A DNA stretch of 5,895 bases, taken from an uncultured Candidatus Melainabacteria bacterium. GTDB taxonomy: Bacteria; Cyanobacteriota; Vampirovibrionia; Gastranaerophilales; Gastranaerophilaceae. The number at the start of each line of letters is the position of its first letter. Positions within the stretch are counted from its first letter, which is position 1. The position numbers and the translations under genes are program-made. The notes under the pieces are model-generated. The model ran no database searches, was not told the DNA's origin, and saw only the letters and a list, made by a program, of their open reading frames with translations. Shown piece after piece: positions 1 through 5,419 of the stretch. Where the stretch lies: positions 1 to 5,895 of the forward strand of contig CALAFU010000115.1 of assembly GCA_937891325.1 (NCBI GenBank), written 5' to 3'.

Positions 1-74
1 TGTCATCTGAATTCTTAATCATAATATTTCTTTACTTATAATACAACTTAATAGAAAATCTGTAAAGACTCTAA

Positions 75-1370
75 CTAATCATTAAATGTTCTATGACCGC
101 TAAAAGCCTTTAAGCCTAAGTATTTTGCAGACATTCCAAGTTCTTGTTCAATTCTAATTAATTGGTTATATTTTGCCATTCTATCTGAACGTGATGCTGA
201 ACCTGATTTTATTTGTCCGCAATTTGTAGCAACTGCTAAGTCTGCGATAAATGTATCTTCTGTTTCTCCTGAACGGTGAGAAGCAATTGCAGTATAACCT
301 GCAGAATGAGCCATTTCAATTGCAGCTAATGTTTCAGTTAATGTACCAATTTGGTTCACTTTAATCAAAATTGAGTTTGCAATTCTTCTTAAAATACCTT
401 CTTGAAGACGTTTTGTATTTGTTACAAACAAATCATCACCAACTAATTGACATTTATGACCGATTTTTTGTGTTAGTAATCTCCAACCTTCCCAATCTTC
501 TTCTGCCATACCGTCTTCAATAGAAATAATTGGGTATTTATCAACTAAGTCAGACAAGAATTGAACCATTTCTTCTCTAGTTAAAATTTTACCTTCACCT
601 GCAAGTGTATATTTTCCATCTTCATAGAATTCACTTGAAGCTAAGTCTATACAAATTTTAACGTCATCAGTTGTATATCCGCCTTGTTCAATCGCTTGAA
701 TAATCATTTCAATAGCTTCTTCGTTAGAGGCAATACTTGGTGCAAAACCACCTTCATCACCAACTGAAGTAGCATATTCTTTATCTTGAAGAATGTGTTT
801 TAATGTATAGAAAATTTCAGACCCCATTCTAACTGCATCTTCAAATGAACCCGCGCCTACAGGGGCAATCATAAACTCTTGAAAATCAATGTTATTATCA
901 GCATGCACACCACCATTGATAATGTTCATCATTGGAACAGGCAATGTTATCGCTGAAATTCCACCTAAATATCTGTAAAGTGGCATTTTGTATGCTAATG
1001 AAGCTGCCTTTGCAACTGCTAAAGAAACGCCTAAAATAGCATTAGCACCTAATCTTGATTTATTATCTGTACCATCTAATTCCAACATCAATTTATCAAT
1101 ATTATATTGATTTGAAGCATCTTCACCGATTAACTCAGGCGCAATAATGTTGTTTACATTGTTTACAGCCTTAGTAACACCTTTACCGCCAAATCTTGAT
1201 TTGTCGTTATCACGCAATTCAATAGCTTCGTAAATACCGGTTGAAGCACCTGAAGGAACGGCAGCTCTACCAACAACTCCAGAAGCTAATCTTACATCAA
1301 CTTCTACGGTTGGATTACCACGTGAATCTAAAATTTGTCTTGCTACAATATCTTCAATTAATGTTGGCAT
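75..1370 (-). CDS. eno: Enolase (phosphopyruvate hydratase)
   Basis: Cytosolic glycolytic and gluconeogenic enzyme that interconverts 2-phosphoglycerate and phosphoenolpyruvate using Mg2+. The 431-residue product matches the usual bacterial length of about 430. It opens with the typical IEDIVARQILDSRGNPTVEV segment and carries the SGASTG loop at 40-45. Family-based active-site assignments are H156 (GGVHADNN), E165 (FQEFMI), catalytic acid E206 (GDEGGFAP), metal ligands D242, E285 and D312 (GDDLF), catalytic base K337 within the enolase signature ILIKVNQIGTLTET, H365 (SHRSGETED) and K388. All key residues are present, so it should be active. I chose the ATG at 1370 because GGAG lies six bases upstream and the family N-terminus starts here; the in-frame TTG at 1382 overlaps that ribosome site. 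It is divergent from glmU and has its own promoter. No terminator is visible in the 74 bases after the stop, so a downstream partner outside the window is possible. Confidence 0.98.
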   Translation of the reverse strand: MPTLIEDIVARQILDSRGNPTVEVDVRLASGVVGRAAVPSGASTGIYEAIELRDNDKSRFGGKGVTKAVNNVNNIIAPELIGEDASNQYNIDKLMLELDGTDNKSRLGANAILGVSLAVAKAASLAYKMPLYRYLGGISAITLPVPMMNIINGGVHADNNIDFQEFMIAPVGAGSFEDAVRMGSEIFYTLKHILQDKEYATSVGDEGGFAPSIASNEEAIEMIIQAIEQGGYTTDDVKICIDLASSEFYEDGKYTLAGEGKILTREEMVQFLSDLVDKYPIISIEDGMAEEDWEGWRLLTQKIGHKCQLVGDDLFVTNTKRLQEGILRRIANSILIKVNQIGTLTETLAAIEMAHSAGYTAIASHRSGETEDTFIADLAVATNCGQIKSGSASRSDRMAKYNQLIRIEQELGMSAKYLGLKAFSGHRTFND

Positions 1371-1376
1371 GATTTT

Positions 1377-1380
1377 CTCC
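1377..1380 (-). promoter_or_regulatory. Ribosome binding site of eno (start-deciding)
   Basis: GGAG on the minus strand lies six bases before the ATG at 1370. This spacing fits that ATG. It rules against the in-frame TTG at 1380-1382, which overlaps the site itself and would leave no upstream ribosome site. Confidence 0.8.
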
Positions 1381-1401
1381 AAAATTTATAATTACATACA
1401 G

Positions 1402-1430
1402 ATTATTTCACAAAATTCATACTATTTCAA
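1402..1430 (-). promoter_or_regulatory. Sigma70-type promoter of eno
   Basis: Read on the minus strand, TTGAAA (1430-1425) is followed after exactly 17 bases by AATAAT (1407-1402). Each hexamer differs from consensus at one base. Transcription would start near 1395, giving a leader of about 25 bases that includes the GGAG ribosome site. The quality fits a highly expressed glycolytic gene. No start-site data are available, so this rests on pattern and position only. Confidence 0.62.
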
Positions 1431-1454
1431 TAGTAACAGTGTTTATGTTATATT
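1425..1454 (+). promoter_or_regulatory. Possible extended -10 promoter of glmU
   Basis: TGTTATATT at 1446-1454 fits an extended -10 element (TG, one base, then TATATT). The -35 region at 1425-1431 is poor on this strand (TTTCAA or TTCAAT, about 3 of 6 matches), as can be tolerated with an extended -10. The start would fall near 1461, about 22 bases before the glmU ATG. Its -35 position coincides with that of the divergent eno promoter. Confidence 0.4.
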
Positions 1455-1470
1455 TATTTATGAAAATATT

Positions 1471-1476
1471 AAGGAG
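1471..1476 (+). promoter_or_regulatory. Ribosome binding site of glmU (start-deciding)
   Basis: AAGGAG lies six bases before the ATG at 1483. It fixes the start at the residue where the GlmU family begins and rules out the longer open frame starting with ATG at 1369. Confidence 0.88.
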
Positions 1477-1482
1477 TTAATC

Positions 1483-2766
1483 ATGGGAATCAAATCAATT
1501 ATTCTTGCGGCTGGTAAAGGCACACGCATGAAATCAGAAAAATCAAAGGTTTTACACACAATTTTTGATAAAACTTTATTGGGATACGTTTTAGATGCAG
1601 TAAATGGCACTCACATGATTGAGCAATCATACGTGATTGTTGGTCATCAAGCTGAATCTGTAACAAAATTTGTTGAAGATAATTATGGAAACAACGCAAA
1701 AACAATTTTGCAATCCCCACAACTAGGTACAGGTCACGCAGTAAGCATGGCTTGCGAAGATTTAAGCAACTTTGACGGTGAAGTAATCATTCTTTGTGGT
1801 GATACTCCACTTATCACATCAAACACATTGGCAAACTTTATTGATGCCCACAAAGAAAATAAAGCTGATATTACAGTAATGAGTGCAATTTTTGAAAACC
1901 CTAAAAATTATGGAAGAATTGTTAGAAACATCGACCAAACATTAAAGAAAATTGTTGAAGAAAAAGATGCAACAAAAGAAGAAAAACAAATTCAAGAAAT
2001 TAATGCAGGTATTTACTGCATTAATTGGCAAAAGGTTAAAAAAGCATTTTCAGAATTAAAGAGTAACAACGCTCAAGGTGAATATTACTTGACAGATATT
2101 ATCGCTTGGGGTGTAAAGAAGAACTTGAATGTTCAAGCCTTTACGCTAAAAGATAACACTGAAATTTTAGGTATCAACTCAAAAGTTCAACTTGCAGAAG
2201 CTGCAAAAATTTTAAATAACAGAAACCTAAAAAAATTAATGGAAAAAGGCGTTACAATCGTTGACCCAGCTACAACATGGATTAGCGAAGATACTGAAAT
2301 CGGTACAGACACAATTGTTTACCCTTCAGTTTATATCAACGGTAAAAATAAAATTGGTAACAACTGTCAAATTGGACCAATGTCTCACATCAGAGGAAAC
2401 TGTCAAGTAGGAAACCACGTAAGAATTGGTAATTTTGTAGAAATCAAAAATTCAATTATCAAAGATAATACAAACGTTTCACATTTGAGCTACGTGGGCG
2501 ATAGTGAACTTGGTTCACACGTAAACATTGGTGCAGGCACAATTACAGCAAACTACAACCCTGTAACTAAAGTTAAAAACAGAACTATCATTGGAGATTA
2601 CGCAAATACAGGCTCAAATTCAGTTCTTGTTGCTCCAATTGAGCTTGAAGAAGGTGCTTTCGTTGCTGCTGGCGCTGTTGCAACAAAGAATGTTAAGGCT
2701 TGGGCTTTAGCATTAAGCAGAGCTCCAATGAAAATATTTGAAAATTGGGTAAAAAAATCAAAATAA
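1483..2766 (+). CDS. glmU: Bifunctional GlmU: GlcNAc-1-P uridyltransferase / GlcN-1-P acetyltransferase, with shortened beta-helix
   Basis: Cytosolic enzyme that acetylates glucosamine-1-phosphate with acetyl-CoA and then couples the product to UTP, giving UDP-GlcNAc for peptidoglycan and lipopolysaccharide-type glycans. The N-terminal Rossmann-like uridyltransferase domain (about 1-232) has LAAGKGTRM (8-16), K22, QLGTGHA (80-86), CGDTPL (105-110), GRIVR (144-148), VEEKDA (158-163), NAGIY (174-178) and N232. A linking helix (about 233-255) leads to a left-handed beta-helix of hexapeptide repeats. Acetyltransferase residues by family comparison are R304, K322, H334 (catalytic base), Y337, N348, N357/Y358, S378 and R413. 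The product has 427 residues, against about 450-460 normally; the deficit lies between N232 and R304, roughly two helix coils. All recognised active-site residues remain, so I expect function. The 12-base gap to the deaminase gene indicates an operon. Confidence 0.96.
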   Translation: MGIKSIILAAGKGTRMKSEKSKVLHTIFDKTLLGYVLDAVNGTHMIEQSYVIVGHQAESVTKFVEDNYGNNAKTILQSPQLGTGHAVSMACEDLSNFDGEVIILCGDTPLITSNTLANFIDAHKENKADITVMSAIFENPKNYGRIVRNIDQTLKKIVEEKDATKEEKQIQEINAGIYCINWQKVKKAFSELKSNNAQGEYYLTDIIAWGVKKNLNVQAFTLKDNTEILGINSKVQLAEAAKILNNRNLKKLMEKGVTIVDPATTWISEDTEIGTDTIVYPSVYINGKNKIGNNCQIGPMSHIRGNCQVGNHVRIGNFVEIKNSIIKDNTNVSHLSYVGDSELGSHVNIGAGTITANYNPVTKVKNRTIIGDYANTGSNSVLVAPIELEEGAFVAAGAVATKNVKAWALALSRAPMKIFENWVKKSK

Positions 2767-2767
2767 T

Positions 2768-2773
2768 AGAGGT
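2768..2773 (+). promoter_or_regulatory. Ribosome binding site of the dCMP deaminase gene
   Basis: AGAGGT in the 12-base gap after the glmU stop sits five to six bases before the ATG at 2779. There is no room for a separate promoter in the gap, which supports translation from a shared glmU transcript. Confidence 0.7.
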
Positions 2774-2778
2774 AAAAA

Positions 2779-3225
2779 ATGGCAATAAAACCATGGACAG
2801 AATATTTTCTAGACCTTGCAAAAACATGCGCGAGTCGTTCTAATTGCATTAGAGCACAAGTCGGCGCAGTAATTGTTGGCGAAGATAAAAAAATCAAAGC
2901 AACAGGCTACAATGGCACTCCGTCAAAAGTTGAATCTTGTGCAGAACGAGGCAAATGCTACCGAATTGAACACAATATTCAATCAGGAACACAATATGAA
3001 ACTTGTCGCTCTATTCACGCTGAACAAAACGCAATTATTCAAGCAGGACAAGATCGTTGTAAAGATGCAACAATGTACATTTGGGGACATCAAATGATTT
3101 GTATTCTTTGCAAGAGATTTATTGTGCAAGCTGGAATAAAAGATGTTTACTTACAAAAAGATGAAAACACACCTGTTGTTCACGTATCAGTTGATGACAT
3201 TAGACAAGATTTAGAAGAACAATAA
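2779..3225 (+). CDS. Deoxycytidylate (dCMP) deaminase, ComEB-like family
   Basis: Zinc-dependent cytosolic enzyme of the cytidine/deoxycytidylate deaminase fold. It converts dCMP to dUMP, the substrate for thymidylate synthase. The 148-residue product has the usual family order: SRSNCIRAQVGAVIV (19-33), GYNGTP (43-48), the zinc and catalytic motif H80-A-E82 with E82 as proton shuttle, and the second zinc pair C108-x-x-C111 followed by KRFIVQAGI. The residue before C108 is Ile instead of the Pro of the common PCxxC motif; related sequences also vary here. Additional C23, C54, C60, H65 and C76 could provide a second, structural zinc site, as is known in some dCMP deaminases such as the phage T4 enzyme. 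It sits 12 bases after glmU and 12 bases before the terminator stem, so it is probably the last gene of a two-gene operon. Substrate choice (dCMP rather than CMP or another pyrimidine) is inferred from the family. Confidence 0.9.
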   Translation: MAIKPWTEYFLDLAKTCASRSNCIRAQVGAVIVGEDKKIKATGYNGTPSKVESCAERGKCYRIEHNIQSGTQYETCRSIHAEQNAIIQAGQDRCKDATMYIWGHQMICILCKRFIVQAGIKDVYLQKDENTPVVHVSVDDIRQDLEEQ

Positions 3226-3232
3226 CAATAAA

Positions 3233-3271
3233 AAAAAGGGCGGTTTGAATTTCATTCAAACCGCCCTTTTT
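3233..3271. terminator. Strong bidirectional intrinsic terminator
   Basis: A perfect 13-bp stem pairs 3238-3250 with 3254-3266 around a three-base loop, with a GC-rich base (GGGCGG/CCGCCC). It is flanked by an A-run (3230-3237) on the left and a T-run (3267-3271) on the right, which can extend the stem by five A-T pairs. On the plus strand it ends the glmU-deaminase transcript. On the minus strand the A-run gives a longer U-tract that ends the small gene at 3291-3521. The convergent layout fits a shared terminator. Confidence 0.93.
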
Positions 3272-3290
3272 AAAATCTATCAAAGACAAA

Positions 3291-3521
3291 TTACATTCTT
3301 TTCAATTTATCTTTTCTAATTTTGTTATCCATTTGATCTAACTTATCAAGCATTTGATAAGAGAATTTATCTTTTTCCATTTGCAACGCATTACGTTTGT
3401 CCTTTTCGTGCAACATTTTCATATCAGAGTTTGGTCCGATATTTCTCATTGCTGACATTTGAGCGTTAGCTGTATTCATAATTCTAAATGCGGCATCGCT
3501 TCTGCCTACTCCGTAAATCAT
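3291..3521 (-). CDS. Small methionine-rich, charged coiled-coil protein of unknown function
   Basis: I do not recognise this 76-residue protein. It has no signal peptide, membrane segment or zinc motif. Residues 1-30 are mildly amphipathic and rich in Ala, Met and Asn. Residues 35-76 are dominated by Lys, Asp and Glu, with hydrophobic residues at heptad-like spacing (L46, F53, M57, L61, M64, I68), suggesting a helical coiled coil. Ten of 76 residues are Met. The ATG at 3521 is preferred because AGAGG lies five bases upstream; the in-frame GTG at 3527 overlaps that site. A near-consensus promoter lies just upstream and a shared terminator just downstream, so it is an independent single-gene transcription unit. 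That support makes it likely to be real despite its size. It could be a structural or adaptor peptide, but no function can be assigned. Confidence 0.78.
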   Translation of the reverse strand: MIYGVGRSDAAFRIMNTANAQMSAMRNIGPNSDMKMLHEKDKRNALQMEKDKFSYQMLDKLDQMDNKIRKDKLKRM

Positions 3522-3526
3522 AAGCA

Positions 3527-3531
3527 CCTCT
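3527..3531 (-). promoter_or_regulatory. Ribosome binding site of the small Met-rich gene (start-deciding)
   Basis: AGAGG on the minus strand lies five bases before the ATG at 3521. The alternative GTG at 3527-3525 overlaps the site, so translation most likely starts at the ATG. Confidence 0.68.
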
Positions 3532-3549
3532 TATTTTCTGTACACTACA

Positions 3550-3578
3550 ATTATAACACATGTTTGTTAAAATCTCAA
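3550..3578 (-). promoter_or_regulatory. Near-consensus sigma70 promoter of the small Met-rich gene
   Basis: On the minus strand, TTGAGA (3578-3573, 5 of 6 matches) is separated by exactly 17 bases from a perfect TATAAT (3555-3550). The -10 is preceded by TG in the extended -10 position. Transcription would start near 3543, leaving a leader of about 22 bases. This is the best promoter match I see in the window. Confidence 0.72.
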
Positions 3579-3620
3579 AATAAATTATTTGCTAAATCAT
3601 AGGTCAAATATGTAGAAAGT

Positions 3621-3649
3621 TTTACAATTAAGGCATTTTAGATTGTAAA
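3621..3649. repeat. 8-bp inverted repeat, possible operator
   Basis: TTTACAAT (3621-3628) and ATTGTAAA (3642-3649) are perfect inverse copies separated by 13 bases. A related TTGTAAC follows at 3654-3660. The centre-to-centre distance of 21 bases is about two helical turns, as expected for a dimeric regulator. It lies in the gap between two divergent genes. In such AT-rich DNA a chance origin is possible. Confidence 0.35.
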
Positions 3650-3683
3650 CTTTTGTAACATGCAAGAAATTTCCACTTAAAAA

Positions 3684-3718
3684 TGTGATAATAGCATTAT
3701 AAAAAGTGGTATTATACT
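3684..3718 (+). promoter_or_regulatory. Probable promoter region of the Ycf45-like ATPase gene (weak match)
   Basis: Several -10-like elements overlap here: TGTGATAAT (3684-3692, extended -10 form), TGGTATTAT (3707-3715, extended -10 form) and TATACT (3713-3718). None has a good -35 hexamer at 16-18 bases. A start near 3722-3725 would give a leader of about 42-45 bases. Some promoter is needed because the gene is divergent from its left neighbour, but the exact element is uncertain. Confidence 0.35.
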
Positions 3719-3733
3719 AGTAGATGGAGTAAC

Positions 3734-3752
3734 GTTCTTGGTACACAGGAAC
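3734..3752 (+). promoter_or_regulatory. Leader hairpin upstream of the ATPase gene
   Basis: GTTCTTG (3734-3740) can pair with CAGGAAC (3746-3752), giving seven pairs including one G-U around a five-base loop. It ends five bases before the likely ribosome site AAGGA (3758-3762) and 14 bases before the ATG. It contains AGGAA in its 3' arm, a second ribosome-site-like sequence that would be hidden when folded. It could stabilise the mRNA or tune translation; no known riboswitch class is recognised. Confidence 0.35.
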
Positions 3753-3766
3753 AGATAAAGGACAGA

Positions 3767-5419
3767 ATGAACGATATACAATTTCAAAATGATCTTGACC
3801 GATTAATTGACGTATTGCCTCCAAAAATTACAAAATTGTTAAATCACGAGGCTCTAAATGACGTTATTGAATTAGTTTTAGATATTGGGCGTTTGCCTGA
3901 AATTCGACACGCAAGCGGAAAGATTGAAAGTTTGAATTGTGAACCTATCGTTTATGACGATTTGGATTATATTACAAGTCGTATTCCTGAATTCACATCA
4001 GATAACCGTTCTGGTATTGCCGGAACCTTGCACAGAATTAGTGCTATTAGAAACCGTCAAGGTCGTGTAATTGGTCTTACTTGTAGAATTGGTAGAGTTG
4101 TAACCGGTACTATTGCTTGTATTAAAGACTTTGTAATGCAAGGTAAAAGTATTTTATTCTTGGGTAAACCTGGAGTTGGTAAAACTACAAAATTAAGAGA
4201 AATCTCACGTTTAGTTGCAGATGAACTTGGTAAGCGTGTTGTTATCGTTGACACTTCAAACGAAATCGCTGGCGACGGTGATACTCCACACCCTGCTATT
4301 GGTAAAGCAAGAAGAATGCAGGTTCGACAACCTGAATTTCAAAAAGATATCATGATTGAAGCGGTTGAAAACCACACACCTGAAGTTATCGTTGTTGATG
4401 AAATCGGTACAGAAGCTGAAGCTCAAGCCGCAAGAACAATTGCCGAACGTGGTGTTATGTTGATTGCAACAGCTCACGGTCAAAGTTTAGAAAACTTGAT
4501 TAAAAACCCTGCATTGTCTGACCTTGTGGGTGGTATTCAATCTGTAACTTTAGGTGATGACGAAGCTAAACGTCGTGCATCACAAAAAACTGTTCTAGAA
4601 CGTGAAAAACAACCAACATTTGATATCGTAATCGAAATTATTGATAGAAACACTTTGGCTGTTTATAAAGACGCTGCAGAAGCGGTTGATTACATCTTGA
4701 GAGGTTGGCCAATTAGACCTGAAATCAGAAAAGTTGATAAAACTTACGATAACAAACCTGCAGAAATCAAGGTTGAAGAAAATCTTGTTAAGGTTGAACC
4801 CTCAAAGGAAACACCTGAACAAATTATTGATAGAATTAATGAAGCTGACCGCAAAATTGCACAACAAGACCCCGCTGACAGGTTAAAATTTAGCTTTAAC
4901 AGAAAAGATTATGTAAAAGAAGCTAAAAAATTCAAAAAGATTTATTTGTATGCAGTTTCAAGAACAATCGTTGAAAAAATTATTGAACGTTTAGACTTGA
5001 ATGCCGAAATTACAAAGAATATTGATGAAGCAGATTTAGTAATTGCTCACAAAAACTTTGCAAAAGGTGGCGCAAAGATTTTAAGCACTGCAAACAATTA
5101 CAGATTACAAATATTTTATGTAAAAACAAACTCAATGGCTCAAATTCAAAAAGTTGTCAAAGAAGCCCTTGATATCAGAGAATCTTCTCAACCTGTACAA
5201 GGATATTACGACACTACAGAAAAAGCCCTTGATGAAGCTCAAAACGCTATTAATCAAGTTTTAGCCGGTGCAAAAGATATTGAACTTTCACCACAAAATC
5301 AACAAGTTAGAAAACTTCAACACGAGCTTGTTGAACAACACAATTTAACAAGTGAAAGTGTTGGCGACGGTGAAGAACGCCATTTAAAAATTGTTGGTGG
5401 ACAAGATTTTAAAGGTTAA
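3767..5419 (+). CDS. Ycf45/SpoIIIAA-like ATPase with C-terminal R3H domain
   Basis: The 550-residue product combines an N-terminal domain (about 1-110), a P-loop ATPase core (about 111-315), a charged linker (about 320-385), an alpha/beta domain (about 388-470) and a C-terminal R3H-type single-stranded nucleic-acid-binding domain (about 485-545). Visible motifs are Walker A GKPGVGKT (133-140), the family segment DTSNEIAGDGDTPHPAIG (162-179), Walker B VIVVDEIG (207-214), TAHG (235-238) and R515-x3-H519. The core resembles SpoIIIAA, the engulfment-channel ATPase of spore formers. The added C-terminal domains match the cyanobacterial and plastid Ycf45 form, whose role is poorly known. There is no membrane segment, so it is probably cytoplasmic. 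The ATG at 3767 follows AAGGA by four bases and fits the family N-terminus. It is transcribed alone, divergent from the small Met-rich gene, and its stop overlaps that of the convergent phosphoesterase gene. Confidence 0.9.
   Translation: MNDIQFQNDLDRLIDVLPPKITKLLNHEALNDVIELVLDIGRLPEIRHASGKIESLNCEPIVYDDLDYITSRIPEFTSDNRSGIAGTLHRISAIRNRQGRVIGLTCRIGRVVTGTIACIKDFVMQGKSILFLGKPGVGKTTKLREISRLVADELGKRVVIVDTSNEIAGDGDTPHPAIGKARRMQVRQPEFQKDIMIEAVENHTPEVIVVDEIGTEAEAQAARTIAERGVMLIATAHGQSLENLIKNPALSDLVGGIQSVTLGDDEAKRRASQKTVLEREKQPTFDIVIEIIDRNTLAVYKDAAEAVDYILRGWPIRPEIRKVDKTYDNKPAEIKVEENLVKVEPSKETPEQIIDRINEADRKIAQQDPADRLKFSFNRKDYVKEAKKFKKIYLYAVSRTIVEKIIERLDLNAEITKNIDEADLVIAHKNFAKGGAKILSTANNYRLQIFYVKTNSMAQIQKVVKEALDIRESSQPVQGYYDTTEKALDEAQNAINQVLAGAKDIELSPQNQQVRKLQHELVEQHNLTSESVGDGEERHLKIVGGQDFKG

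Noticed and set aside
4..42. A TATAAT on the plus strand (37-42) as promoter, and a minus-strand ATG at 4-6 as the start of the next gene
   Set aside because: The TATAAT has no -35 partner and would read into the antisense of eno. The ATG has no ribosome site and only two codons are visible.
1369..1482. An N-terminal extension of GlmU by 38 residues from the ATG at 1369
   Set aside because: It would overlap the eno start codon and both promoters, it lacks GlmU-like sequence, and a strong AAGGAG precedes the ATG at 1483 where the family begins.
1499..1720. Minus-strand open frame inside glmU
   Set aside because: It lies fully antisense to conserved GlmU motifs, has no recognisable domain, and reads as a shadow of the real gene.
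2598..2897. Minus-strand open frame spanning the glmU end and the deaminase start
   Set aside because: It is antisense to two well-supported genes, and its hydrophobic and Ala-rich content comes from reverse-reading Gly/Ala-rich GlmU codons.
2873..3097. Second plus-strand frame inside the dCMP deaminase gene
   Set aside because: It lies within the deaminase frame that carries the zinc motifs; the alternative product is Lys/Gln/Asn-rich without any motif.
3522..3766. Non-coding RNA gene or riboswitch in the intergenic gap
   Set aside because: No recognised riboswitch core, and no second terminator is present. The visible elements are explained as promoters, repeats and a leader hairpin.
4057..4483. 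Two minus-strand open frames inside the ATPase gene
   Set aside because: They lie antisense to the Walker A and Walker B region, have no ribosome sites I can support, and match no family.
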